Assembly: GCA_036741355.1 (NCBI GenBank)
Contig: DAINSK010000010.1
Coordinates: 1-64,000, forward strand
Reading direction: 5' to 3'
From: JBBRGK01 sp036741355
Lineage (GTDB): Bacteria; Chloroflexota; Dehalococcoidia; CAUJGQ01
DNA length: 64,000 nucleotides
The notes under the pieces were generated by a model. It had not been told where the DNA came from. It saw only the letters and a list, made by a program, of their open reading frames with translations, and did no database searches. The translations under genes and the position numbers were made by a program. This document shows, piece after piece, positions 42,219 through 50,956 of the stretch; the stretch's first letter is position 1, and every line of letters begins with the position of its first letter.

Positions 42219-42386
42219 ATGGAACAATGGATTGCCACCGTGCTCGGCGCGATATGTCTGCAGCAAGCGGCTGGAATCCTGCCCGACCGTCCCGAGGAGG
42301 CCGAGGCGTTGGCGGCGCATCTTGAAACGCGACTTTTTTGGCTCACCTTTACGCGAAGCCGCAGCAGCGGCCCTCACAGGTGGTAA
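42219..42386 (+). CDS. Possible small protein (55 aa)
   Basis: ATG 42219 to TAA 42386. MEQWIATVLGAICLQQAAGI followed by LPDRPEEAEALAAHLETRLF looks protein-like, with one hydrophobic helix; the tail is Arg/Ser-rich. No clear ribosome binding site. May be a fragment. The remaining gap to 42553 shows no gene; a yybP-ykoY Mn riboswitch was looked for before mntP and not recognised. Confidence 0.35.
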   Translation: MEQWIATVLGAICLQQAAGILPDRPEEAEALAAHLETRLFWLTFTRSRSSGPHRW

Positions 42387-42553
42387 TCGCGTGCTCGAGG
42401 TATTCGCATCCCAGGTTTACGCCAATGAGGACGTTCAGGAGGGCAGTCCAAACGATGCTCCGGTCAGCAATGGTGCGCGGAACCGGAAGGTCACATGAAT
42501 AGTCACATTGCGCTGCGCCAGTCAACGCATCAGCCATGGTTGGAGGAACTGAC

Positions 42554-43105
42554 TTGATAGGAACTCTTATTGGGCTGATCCTCCCGTTGGGCCTGGACTC
42601 CTTCGCTTTGTCGGCGGCGATCGCCATCGCCGGCGTAAAAGGGCGCGCAAGATACCGGATTTCGGCCGTGATGGCATGCTTCGAGGGTGGCATGCCGCTC
42701 GTCGGCCTCTTGCTTGGCCGGCCGCTGGGGAATGCGTTCGGCTCAACAGCGGACTACGTAGCAATTGGCGTGCTCATCGTTTTCGGCGTATGGATGCTCG
42801 TCCACGACGAAGACGAGGACGACCAAATGCGCAAGCTGGCGAGTTTGCATGGCTGGGGAATGATCGTCCTCGGCCTGAGCATCAGTATGGATGAACTAGC
42901 GATCGGCTTCACGATCGGACTGCTTAAGGTGCCTATCATTCCGGCACTCGTGGCTATCTTCGTTCAAGCGTTCGTTCTCTCACAAATCGGCTTCCGGGTA
43001 GGGGCGCGGGTGGGCGAGAGGTTCACCGAGGGTGCTGAAAAACTCGCGGGCGTTGTTCTCGTTGGCCTCGGCTTAATCCTGGTTATCGACAAGATCAGGG
43101 GCTAA
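42554..43105 (+). CDS. mntP: MntP-like manganese efflux pump (DUF204)
   Basis: 183 aa, six helices in two repeats. The intramembrane aspartates are in LPLGLDSFALSAAIAIAG and GLSISMDELAIGFTIG. MntP exports Mn2+ to avoid toxicity. TTG 42554 is preferred because GGAGG lies 7 nt upstream; ATG 42536 would overlap that site and add six polar residues. It is the second possible Mn exporter in this window besides 35726. Confidence 0.82.
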   Translation: MIGTLIGLILPLGLDSFALSAAIAIAGVKGRARYRISAVMACFEGGMPLVGLLLGRPLGNAFGSTADYVAIGVLIVFGVWMLVHDEDEDDQMRKLASLHGWGMIVLGLSISMDELAIGFTIGLLKVPIIPALVAIFVQAFVLSQIGFRVGARVGERFTEGAEKLAGVVLVGLGLILVIDKIRG

Positions 43106-43319
43106 TCCGGACGGGATTCTTCAGCGGACGGAGGAATTTGCGCCTGCTGCACCAAACAACTCTGATCATCCAGCGCCGGGAGCCAGTGTGGATCGAACGC
43201 CGAGCGCCCGCTGGCGCAGGCGGCGTATCATGAGCGCTGGGCGACGACGGTCATAGTCCCCGGGCCAGCACCGATTAAGACGGGCGAAATGGCCTGGGGA
43301 TTTTGGGGGGAGGCTGAGC

Positions 43320-44498
43320 ATGAGCGGACCACTTGACGGCATTCGGGTGCTGGATTTTACGAGGCAACAGCAGGGTCCATACGCGACCGCGCTGATGGCG
43401 GATATGGGGGCGGATGTACTCAAGGTTGAGCCGCGCATTGACGGCGAGCACGGTCGTCAGTCTGAACGCGACAAATTCGGCTTTTCCGCCTATTTCGAGT
43501 CGTATAACCGTGGCAAGCGCTCGATGACGCTCGATCTCAAGCGCCCTGAAGCGAAGCAAATTATCGAGCAACTGGTACCGTCAGTGGACGTACTGACAGA
43601 GAACTTCCGGCCGGGCGTGATGGACCGGCTCGGCCTGGGCTATGAAGCGGTCAGGAAGCTCAACCCGCGATTGGTGTATGGCTCTGCCTCCGCATTTGGA
43701 CCAGAGGGGCCCGACTCGCGCCGGCCGGGGTACGATCACGTAGCCCAAGCGGTGACCGGGTTGATGATTGAGCAGGGCGGTGGTCCCGGAAACGATCCGG
43801 TGCCGGGCCTGCCAGGACTGGCAGACCAGGTAAGCGCGATGTTATTCGCCTTTTCAATCGCGTCCGCGTTGATCGCCCGGCAAACCACCGGACAGGGGCA
43901 GCACGTGCAGGTATCGCTGCTGGGCTCGACGATTGCACTACAGGGTCGGCAGATCATGCGCTTCATGCGCACCGGCAAGCAAGGCCGCGTACGTTGGCGC
44001 CGGAGCCCGGTTTACAGCCACTACCGCGCTGCGGACGGCTGGGTCGCGATCGCGGCGATCGAGGAGAGGATGTGGCTGGACCTATGCCGCGCCCTCGATC
44101 ACCCGGAATTGGAAACAGATCCGCGCTTTGCCGGTCCGTGGGACCGTTATCACAACGCCGACGAGCTCGAGTCAGCTCTGGAGGCGATCTTCCCCGAGCG
44201 GACGGTTGCCGAGTGGACCGAGCGCCTGACCGCCCAGGATGTCCCCAACGGCCCTGTGAACGACTACCGTCAGGTAGTCGACAACCCGCAGGTCCTCGCT
44301 AATGGCTACGTCGTTGATGTGGACTATCCCAGCCTCGGAACGATTCGCACCACCGGAATTCCTATCCATATGTCTGGCACCGTTCCCGGTCCCGTCCGCC
44401 CTGCTCCGGAGCTGGGACGACACACCGAAGAGGTATTGCTCGAGCTCGGCTACCCCTGGGAGCAGATCGGCAAGTTACGTGAAGACGAGGTTATCTGA
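43320..44498 (+). CDS. CaiB/BaiF family (class III) CoA-transferase
   Basis: 392 aa. LDGIRVLDFTRQQQGPYATA, MGADVLKVEPRIDGEHGRQS, VDVLTENFRPGVMDRLGLGY and GQGQHVQVSLLGSTIALQGR are standard. The enzyme moves CoA between carboxylic acids via an aspartyl-CoA anhydride. Substrate cannot be told; alpha-methylacyl-CoA racemase-like or formyl-CoA transferase-like roles are possible. It precedes a second paralogue by 30 nt and a hydratase, forming a three-gene operon. GGGGGGAGG lies upstream of ATG 43320. Confidence 0.92.
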   Translation: MSGPLDGIRVLDFTRQQQGPYATALMADMGADVLKVEPRIDGEHGRQSERDKFGFSAYFESYNRGKRSMTLDLKRPEAKQIIEQLVPSVDVLTENFRPGVMDRLGLGYEAVRKLNPRLVYGSASAFGPEGPDSRRPGYDHVAQAVTGLMIEQGGGPGNDPVPGLPGLADQVSAMLFAFSIASALIARQTTGQGQHVQVSLLGSTIALQGRQIMRFMRTGKQGRVRWRRSPVYSHYRAADGWVAIAAIEERMWLDLCRALDHPELETDPRFAGPWDRYHNADELESALEAIFPERTVAEWTERLTAQDVPNGPVNDYRQVVDNPQVLANGYVVDVDYPSLGTIRTTGIPIHMSGTVPGPVRPAPELGRHTEEVLLELGYPWEQIGKLREDEVI

Positions 44499-44528
44499 CG
44501 CGGTCGCCGCAATCCAGGAGTCGAGATT

Positions 44529-45725
44529 ATGCTTGAAGCGCTACCGCTTGCCCGATATACCGTCCTTGATCTCACCATCGCCCGCGCAGGCCCGACCGCC
44601 GTGCGGCTGCTTGCCGACTGGGGCGCAAACGTGATCAAAATCGAGGCACCGCCCGACAGTGATCCCGCGGGCCGTTCAGGCGCGGGCGGCCGGCACGGTC
44701 CCGACGAACAAAACCTGCATCGCAACAAGCGCGGTCTCGCCCTGGACCTCAAGCATCCGGACGGGCACCGTGTCTTTCTCGACCTCGTCGGCCGGGCGGA
44801 CATCGTCGTCGAGAACTTCCGTGCCGATGTGAAGCGCCGGCTCGGCATTGAGTACGAAACGCTGGCGAAGACCAATCCGCGCATCATCCTGGCCAGCAAT
44901 TCGGGCTTTGGCCAGGACGGGCCCTATCGCGATCGGCCGGGCGTCGATCAAATCATCCAGGGCATGAGCGGCCTCATGTCGGTCACCGGGGAACCGGGTC
45001 GAGGGCCGATGCGCGTCGGCGTCGCCATTTCGGATACGGCCGCCGGCATGTTCCTTGGCCAGGGCATCCTGCTTGCCTTGCTCCATCGGGAACAGACCGG
45101 GCGCGGTCAATGGGTGCACACGTCGCTCTTGGAATCGATGCTGTGTAAGCTCGACTTCCAGGCCGCTCGTTACACGATGACCGGCGACGTACCAGGACAG
45201 GAGGGCAACCATCACCCCACGGCGGTACCAACGGGGGCGTTCGAATCGAGCGACGGCCTCGTCAACATTGCCGCCAGCAGAAACAGGATGTGGGTCTCGT
45301 TGTGTACCGCGCTGGACGCCCAGGATCTGCTTGCCAACCAGGACTACGCCGACGCCCGGTCGCGGGCAAAGCACAGAGAGCGCCTCCGTGCCGACCTGGG
45401 GGAGGTGGTTAGGTGCTTTACTACCGCCGATCTGGTAGAGAAGCTCAACGCCGTCGGCGTCCCCTGTGGACCGATCAATACCATCGGCGAGGCGTTCGAG
45501 GATCCGCAGGTCAAGCATCTGCAGATGACGCGAACGGCACCGCATCCGAAACTGGGCGACGTGCGACTCGTGCGTTCGCCGTTTACCCTCTCCGCCGTTC
45601 CGCACGCGGCGGCATTTCATCATGCCGCGCCCGATGTAGGCCAGCACACAGACGAGATCCTGCGTGAGTTCGGATACGACAACGTACAAATCCAGCAGCT
45701 ACGGGAGGCAGGAGCGATCGCATGA
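44529..45725 (+). CDS. CaiB/BaiF family (class III) CoA-transferase
   Basis: 398 aa paralogue of the preceding gene: YTVLDLTIARAGPTAVRLLA, GANVIKIEAPPDSDPAGRSG, RNKRGLALDLKHPDGHRVFL and ENFRADVKRRLGIEYETLAK. Class III transferases may act as hetero-oligomers, so the adjacent pair could be one enzyme with two chains. Its stop overlaps the ATG of the next hydratase gene (ATGA). Confidence 0.92.
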   Translation: MLEALPLARYTVLDLTIARAGPTAVRLLADWGANVIKIEAPPDSDPAGRSGAGGRHGPDEQNLHRNKRGLALDLKHPDGHRVFLDLVGRADIVVENFRADVKRRLGIEYETLAKTNPRIILASNSGFGQDGPYRDRPGVDQIIQGMSGLMSVTGEPGRGPMRVGVAISDTAAGMFLGQGILLALLHREQTGRGQWVHTSLLESMLCKLDFQAARYTMTGDVPGQEGNHHPTAVPTGAFESSDGLVNIAASRNRMWVSLCTALDAQDLLANQDYADARSRAKHRERLRADLGEVVRCFTTADLVEKLNAVGVPCGPINTIGEAFEDPQVKHLQMTRTAPHPKLGDVRLVRSPFTLSAVPHAAAFHHAAPDVGQHTDEILREFGYDNVQIQQLREAGAIA

Positions 45726-46516
45726 AGCTTTCGACCGGCAAGATTCTGGCCGAAGTCGACAACGGTATCGGCTGGTTGACGTTTAATAACCCCGCCCGCC
45801 GCAACGCTATGTCGATGGAGATGTGGCAGGGCGTAGGTGACGCGATGGAAGCGTTCCAGGACGACTCTGCCGTGCGCGTTGTGGTCATGAAAGGCGCCGG
45901 CGGTCGAGCGTTCGTCTCCGGCGCCGACATTACGGAATTCGATCAGCACCGCGCCTCGGCTGAGCAGCGCAAGGAATATGGCGCGATAAACGCTCGCGGA
46001 CATCGCTGGCTGCACCGGCTGGACAAGCCGCTGCTCGCCATGATCCACGGGTACTGCGTCGGCGGTGGTCTCGCCGTGGCGCTCGCTGCCGATGTGCGCA
46101 TTGCCACGCCGGACTCCCAGTTCGGCATTCCCGCCGCCAAGCTCGCCCTTGGGTACGACTTCAACAGCATCGCAGCGCTGGCGCGACTCGTCGGTGCATC
46201 GGTCGCCCGCGACATCCTGTTCAGCGGCCGCTTCCTGGCGGCCGACGAAGCGATCCGCGTCGGTCTGGTCAATCGGATCGCGCCGGCGGAAACGATTGAG
46301 GCCGAGGTGCAGGCGTATGCCGCCCTGATCGCGAGCAACGCGCCCCTGACCGTTCGGGCCGCCAAAGCGGCATTGCGGGAGTGGGAGCGCGACCCCGTCG
46401 ACCGCGACCTGGAGCGTGTGGAAGCGATGGTCAACGCCTGCTTCGACAGCGAGGATTACAAAGAGGGACGGCGGGCATTCGCCGAAAAACGGCAGGCGGC
46501 GTTTCGGGGCCGCTGA
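45722..46516 (+). CDS. Enoyl-CoA hydratase/isomerase family protein
   Basis: 264 aa crotonase. FNNPARRNAMSMEMWQGVGD, GGRAFVSGADITEFDQHRAS (oxyanion hole 1) and MIHGYCVGGGLAVALAADVR (oxyanion hole 2) are clear, and IPAAKLALGYDFNSIAALAR follows. With the two CoA-transferases it suggests activation of a carboxylic acid to its CoA ester and hydration/isomerisation. Coupled to the upstream gene by a 4-nt overlap. Confidence 0.92.
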   Translation: MKLSTGKILAEVDNGIGWLTFNNPARRNAMSMEMWQGVGDAMEAFQDDSAVRVVVMKGAGGRAFVSGADITEFDQHRASAEQRKEYGAINARGHRWLHRLDKPLLAMIHGYCVGGGLAVALAADVRIATPDSQFGIPAAKLALGYDFNSIAALARLVGASVARDILFSGRFLAADEAIRVGLVNRIAPAETIEAEVQAYAALIASNAPLTVRAAKAALREWERDPVDRDLERVEAMVNACFDSEDYKEGRRAFAEKRQAAFRGR

Positions 46517-46660
46517 GAAATTGCTGGGGCGTGTTCGCTCGTACGTGGTAGGAGAACATGCTGCGGCCACGATGAAACGCACGGGTGAGCAGGAGCGGCT
46601 CCCGGCAAGGCTGAGTACTGCACCGCGGGCATCCGGATTGAGAGCAGCCACCCCGGTGGA

Positions 46661-46789
46661 ATGCCTGTGGAGGGTACGGCCACGGTCTATCTTCCATCCC
46701 GGGAGAGCGGCCCGGTTCAGCTCCCTATCCCACACAGCAGTACCCCGGAACGAATAAGCTACGAGACCTATCGGAGTGATTGGTACTAG
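46661..46789 (+). pseudogene. Short coding-like fragment
   Basis: In the 301-bp gap 46517-46817 a frame reads EYCTAGIRIESSHPGGMPVE then GTATVYLPSRESGPVQLPIP and ISYETYRSDWY before TAG 46789. Only an internal ATG (46661) could start it. It looks like the end of a lost gene; no family recognised. Confidence 0.3.
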
Positions 46790-46817
46790 GGCTTGGTGAG
46801 TTGATTGGAAAACGCCT

Positions 46818-47627
46818 TCACGGTTGACAGCGGCGGCAGAAGTTGGTGATGCGTTGGCCGGCGGTGATTTCGCTGATCGGGTTGCCGCACACTGGGCACG
46901 GCTGGCCACCTTTCCGATGCACGCGCAGGTGGGCGCGCCACTCGTCGTATGCCAGCTCATCGCGCATGTGCTCCGCGACGATCGGGATCGCCCAGTTCAT
47001 GACCGCGCCGATGGCCCAGTAAAGCCTGGTTAGCTGCTCGTCGGATAGCTCCGAGCGTTTGCGATAGGGATGAATCCCCGCTACGAACAGGATTTCGTCT
47101 GCATACGCGTTGCCGATGCCGGCCACGACCGTATGATTGACGAGGATATTCTTCACCATGCCTGGATGACGCTTGAGCCGGGAGCGGAAGACCGTCTCCG
47201 TGAGTGCGGGATCGAGCACGTCCGGGCCCATTTCGGAAAATTGCGGCACCGTTGCGAGCGCCCCATCGTCAATCAGGTAAAGCTTGCCCATCAGGTTTGC
47301 GTCTACGTAGCGCAGCTCGAAGCCGCTTTCGAAAGCGATGACCGCGCACGTCTTGGCGCGCATCCTCTCCTGCGGTTGCACATACTGGAAGCGGCCGGTG
47401 AGCATCGGATTTACGGCCAGTATCCGGCCGCTCTCGAGACGGAACAGCAGGAATTTTCCGCGCCGGGCGATCGCTGAAAAACGGGTTCGGACGAGACGGT
47501 CGGAGAACTCTTCCTTGGGGAAGCGCGCGACGATGGGGATGCGAACCATTGCCGAGCCAATCGTTACCCCACAGATTCTCGGCGCGAGAAACGACCGGAT
47601 CGCCTCCAGATCGGGCGCTTCGGGCAC
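46818..47627 (-). CDS. Fpg/Nei family DNA glycosylase
   Basis: 269 aa base-excision repair enzyme that removes oxidised bases and cleaves the abasic site. N-terminus is MPEAPDLEAI: catalytic P2 and E3 are kept although the usual sequence is PELPEVE. K in ARRGKFLLFRLESG is the conserved lysine; NHTVVAGIGNAYADEILFVA is the H2TH region. A C-terminal zinc finger is complete (CPVCGNPISEITAGQRITNF then CRRC). Distinction between MutM (8-oxoG) and Nei is not possible by eye. Confidence 0.9.
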   Translation of the reverse strand: MPEAPDLEAIRSFLAPRICGVTIGSAMVRIPIVARFPKEEFSDRLVRTRFSAIARRGKFLLFRLESGRILAVNPMLTGRFQYVQPQERMRAKTCAVIAFESGFELRYVDANLMGKLYLIDDGALATVPQFSEMGPDVLDPALTETVFRSRLKRHPGMVKNILVNHTVVAGIGNAYADEILFVAGIHPYRKRSELSDEQLTRLYWAIGAVMNWAIPIVAEHMRDELAYDEWRAHLRVHRKGGQPCPVCGNPISEITAGQRITNFCRRCQP

Positions 47628-47751
47628 GAGGGTCCTCCGTTAACCATTAACCATTACCGGCACCAGACAATGTACCGGCGCGCCACGCCCGCCCGCTACT
47701 ATAATCGTCGGGCGGTGGTAGCCGCCACCAGAGCGAATTCGAGGATGCTCC

Positions 47752-48801
47752 ATGGACGAAGCAGAGATCCGTACGGCTCTGCGCGATGTCGCTGACGAGG
47801 GCGGCGAGCCGGTAGTGAACCCCGATCAGGTTGGGCAGGTGCTGGTGGACGGAGACTGGGCCTGTGTGGTGCTGGCGAGCGAAGCCGGCAGCCGGCAGCA
47901 CCTGGACCGAATATATCGTCATTTGCGTTCGTCCTTTCCTGGCGGGCAGTTCGAGATCCGCGCCGGCAACCGCATTCACCGAGGTGGCGCCGGGTTAGGC
48001 GAGGGGCGCCACCTCATCGCAGTACTCGGCGGCAAGGGTGGAGTTGGAAAGTCGACGCTCGCCGTAAACCTGGCGCTGACTCTGACCGCAATGGGCATGA
48101 AAGTAGGGCTGATCGACGCAGACCTCAACGCGCCCGACATCGCCCACATGGTCGGCGCACACCCGCGCATGGCGCCCGGCGGCGGCTGGCGTAATACGAA
48201 CATGTCTCCGCGACCACCGGATGCCGGCCGCTCGCCGGTCCCGTGGTACGGCATGGAAGTAATGTCGGCGGGGTTCGTGGTTCCTGAAGGGTTTCCGCCG
48301 ATGATCACGAGCCGTGGCCTGGTCTCGACGTTGCTGAACGACCTGGTTTTCGGGACGGCGTGGAATGCGGATGTGCTGTTGTTGGACGCCCCACCGGGTA
48401 CTGGCGAAGAGTTGCAGGTGATGACGCGCGAGTTGCCGTTGTCGGGCGCGATCTTCATCACGACGCCGCAGGACCTCGCTCAGATGGACGCGGAACGCAC
48501 GCTCGCGCTGCTCGAAGGGCGCGGCGTGCCGGTTATTGGGCTAGTGTTCAACATGGCGGGGCTGACCTGCCCGCATTGTTCCCAGGAAATCGACCTGTTC
48601 GCACAGTCCAACCGGCTTACTGGCGCCGGCATGCGGGCGATCGGTCGCATTCCGTTTGATGTGCAACTGTCGGTCGCGGCCGATCAAGGCCGGCCGCTGG
48701 TGCTGGGCCAGCCGCGCGGGCCGGTCGCGTTCGAGTTCGCCAGGATCGGGGCAGCCGGGCGGCGTTGGCTCGGCGAGCGTGACACCACCGTGCTGCGCTA
48801 G
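47752..48801 (+). CDS. Mrp/ApbC-like iron-sulfur cluster carrier ATPase
   Basis: 349 aa. Residues about 1-80 form a DUF59/MIP18-like domain. The ATPase domain follows with the deviant Walker A VLGGKGGVGKSTLAVNLAL near residue 92, GLIDADLNAPDIAHMVG, and LLLDAPPGTGEELQVMTREL. A CxxC pair in GLTCPHCSQEIDLF is the expected cluster ligand. The protein carries 4Fe-4S clusters to apo-proteins. Confidence 0.9.
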   Translation: MDEAEIRTALRDVADEGGEPVVNPDQVGQVLVDGDWACVVLASEAGSRQHLDRIYRHLRSSFPGGQFEIRAGNRIHRGGAGLGEGRHLIAVLGGKGGVGKSTLAVNLALTLTAMGMKVGLIDADLNAPDIAHMVGAHPRMAPGGGWRNTNMSPRPPDAGRSPVPWYGMEVMSAGFVVPEGFPPMITSRGLVSTLLNDLVFGTAWNADVLLLDAPPGTGEELQVMTRELPLSGAIFITTPQDLAQMDAERTLALLEGRGVPVIGLVFNMAGLTCPHCSQEIDLFAQSNRLTGAGMRAIGRIPFDVQLSVAADQGRPLVLGQPRGPVAFEFARIGAAGRRWLGERDTTVLR

Positions 48802-49025
48802 CGGTGGTTATAAAACTCGACGCGCCACCGCCATTCGCTTCCATCGGGGGCACTCCACCACGACTGCAGCACACCGACCTCGCCGCCCGGCAGAATGACC
48901 GGGCTGAGTCACGCGATTCTCCGTGCAATTGCGTCTGCTTGAGCACCTACACTACGGTACTAAGGCCGAAGCTCGCATGTGAATCGCTCCGTCGAAAGCG
49001 GCGTGGAAGCATCCTGGAGGTTTGA

Positions 49026-49742
49026 ATGCGGAGATCAGTTGCGCTGGCAGCCGTCCTTGCGGTGCTGGCGCTGACGGCATGTTCCAGTGGTAATAGAAAC
49101 AAAAGTTCGTCCTCGGGAAACGCCGCGTCGTCGGTGCCTGCCACTGGGGCGCAATCCGGGGGCACTCCGGCGCCGCTGGCCGGAAACGCCGCGATAGAAT
49201 CTCGATTGCAGAACACTGGCTTGACCGACGCGGATGTTGCTCCGCTGACGGTCAACTCAAAGCGTCCGTGGAACAACCACGACTTTGCAATGATGCAGGC
49301 CGACCCTGCCGCATTTGAGAAGATGCTGAACGACGGTGGCCGTCTCTCCGGCGCCCTGCTCCAGTTCCTGGCACCGACCGCGCCGACGCCCGGTACGGCC
49401 GCCCCGCTCGGAGTGCTGGAGATCCTGTCGACCTGGAAGACCGAAAACGACGCGAAGGCCGGCCTTCCTGAAATGCTGAAAACAATCAGCACATTATCGG
49501 CGCAGCCCAACACAGCGACGACCAAGACCGACCCTGCAGACCTCGGGAAGATCGGCGACGAGGTTACTGCGTCCCACATCGCACTTACGCCCGTGGGCGG
49601 CGGGCAACAAAGCGATGCCTACGTTGTCGGCTTGCGGCGCGGTCGCGACACTGCGCTGATGGTTTTCACCGGCACCGGGGGTGCGCCACACCTCGACGAG
49701 GTAAAAAGGCTCGTGCAGCTTCAGAACAGCCGGCTGGGATAG
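49026..49742 (+). CDS. Putative lipoprotein
   Basis: 238 aa. Signal peptide with lipobox (LALTACSSG, Cys near residue 19), so a membrane-anchored lipoprotein processed by LspA. A low-complexity Ser/Asn/Gly/Pro stretch (20-60) is followed by a folded part (FEKMLNDGGRLSGALLQFLA; DAYVVGLRRGRDTALMVFTG). No known family. Its stop is 3 nt from the convergent rimM end. The gap 48802-49025 before it shows no gene. Confidence 0.7.
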   Translation: MRRSVALAAVLAVLALTACSSGNRNKSSSSGNAASSVPATGAQSGGTPAPLAGNAAIESRLQNTGLTDADVAPLTVNSKRPWNNHDFAMMQADPAAFEKMLNDGGRLSGALLQFLAPTAPTPGTAAPLGVLEILSTWKTENDAKAGLPEMLKTISTLSAQPNTATTKTDPADLGKIGDEVTASHIALTPVGGGQQSDAYVVGLRRGRDTALMVFTGTGGAPHLDEVKRLVQLQNSRLG

Positions 49743-49743
49743 C

Positions 49744-50415
49744 CTACGTCTGTCCGGCCTCCTTTGGCGCACTGCGCCGGTGCTTTCCGCCTTTGCCGCG
49801 CATCACAGGCGCCTTTTCGGAGGACGGCAGAGCAGTCCGATTCGGCAGCAGGCCTTCCAAGGGCTCGATCGTGAGGCGGCGTCCGGCAACATCCACTTCG
49901 CGGATGACGTCAGCGACCATCGGGATGAGCACCTCTCCCAGCGGGCCGCGAACCACGAGCACGTCGTTGGCACCGGTCGCCATAAAGTCGGCGACCGTCC
50001 CAATCCGCTCGCCCGTCGTGGTCTCGACGTCCAAACCCAGGATGTCGGACCGGTAGTACTGATCGTCGTCCAGCGCGGACCTTGCACTTTCGGCAACTTC
50101 GAGAAACTGTCCGCGCAGCTCGGCGACCGCTTCGGGAGAGTTTATGCCGGTCAGCTTCACATACACATGTGAGCCTTGCCAGCGACTCGACTGGATTCGG
50201 CGCTCACGGCCGGCGAACCAGACCCGCTGGCCCGGCTCGTATCGCTCGGGGAAGTCGGTTAACGGTTCGACCTTGACGTCGCCGCGCAGGCCGAACGAGG
50301 TAAGCGCCACGCCGACCGCGACAAAACCCTCCCGCACCTCTGGTTTCAATAGTGGAGGGGAGGGCCGCTTGGCGCCAGAATGCGGCGGTGGGTCAGCCGA
50401 TTTCGAGGGTGGCAT
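49744..50415 (-). CDS. rimM: Ribosome maturation factor RimM
   Basis: 223 aa. N-terminal RimM domain (VAVGVALTSFGLRGDVKVEP, LTDFPERYEPGQRVWF) and C-terminal PRC-barrel (QYYRSDILGLDVETTTGERI; DVLVVRGPLGEVLIPMVADV). It binds ribosomal protein S19 and assists 30S assembly. The first 25 residues (Pro/Ser-rich) and the basic tail are extensions. ATG 50415 overlaps the end of khpA by 23 nt; a later start near VREGFVAV is possible. Confidence 0.93.
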   Translation of the reverse strand: MPPSKSADPPPHSGAKRPSPPLLKPEVREGFVAVGVALTSFGLRGDVKVEPLTDFPERYEPGQRVWFAGRERRIQSSRWQGSHVYVKLTGINSPEAVAELRGQFLEVAESARSALDDDQYYRSDILGLDVETTTGERIGTVADFMATGANDVLVVRGPLGEVLIPMVADVIREVDVAGRRLTIEPLEGLLPNRTALPSSEKAPVMRGKGGKHRRSAPKEAGQT

Positions 50416-50620
50416 AGACGTGTTCGTGAGCGGCGGCGACTTTCAGCAGCGCCCGCATCGCCTGCGCAATGCGGCCCTGCTTGCCGATCACGCGACCCAT
50501 ATCGCCTTCAGCCACGTGCAGGCGCAGAACGACGCGATCCGCGTGGTGGATCTCGTCAACCGAGACCGCCTCGGGTTCGTCCACGAGCTGACGGGCCATG
50601 TACTCGACGAGCTCTTTCAC
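50393..50620 (-). CDS. khpA: KH domain RNA-binding protein KhpA
   Basis: 75 aa, a single KH domain with the GxxG loop in GDMGRVIGKQGRIAQAMRAL. The opening MKELVEYMARQLVDEPEAVS is standard for KhpA. It binds RNA (with KhpB in other bacteria) and typically sits between rpsP and rimM, as here, 16 nt after rpsP. Confidence 0.94.
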   Translation of the reverse strand: MKELVEYMARQLVDEPEAVSVDEIHHADRVVLRLHVAEGDMGRVIGKQGRIAQAMRALLKVAAAHEHVYATLEIG

Positions 50621-50636
50621 ATCAGCGCCTGCTTTT

Positions 50637-50903
50637 TCAGGGAGTGGGAGCGGCGGAGGGCGTTTCCAGCACGCCCGCCTTCTTCAACAACCGCACCACT
50701 GTTTCCGAAGGCTGAGCGCCCTTGCGCATCCAATCATGAACCTTTTCGGCGTCGACGGTTACCGTTGACGGCTCGGTCAACGGATCATAGACGCCAATGA
50801 TCTCTACGAACGCGCCGTCGCGGGGTGCGCGGCTATCGGCCACGACAATTCGGTATGCCGGCGCCTTTTTCTTCCCTACACGACGGAGTCGGATTCGAAG
50901 CAA
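50637..50903 (-). CDS. rpsP: 30S ribosomal protein bS16
   Basis: 88 aa, standard length. MLRIRLRRVGKKKAPAYRIV, VADSRAPRDGAFVEIIGVYD and KVHDWMRKGAQPSETVVRLL are diagnostic. It sits in the conserved ffh-rpsP-khpA-rimM operon, 53 nt after ffh. Confidence 0.97.
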   Translation of the reverse strand: MLRIRLRRVGKKKAPAYRIVVADSRAPRDGAFVEIIGVYDPLTEPSTVTVDAEKVHDWMRKGAQPSETVVRLLKKAGVLETPSAAPTP

Positions 50904-50956
50904 ACATCACCTCCGGCACGGCAAAGGGCCGCGCCCGCTAAATACTCACTGTCATC

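Noticed and set aside
42387..42535. Possible yybP-ykoY manganese riboswitch before mntP
   Set aside because: The expected conserved loop sequences and pairing were not found by eye.
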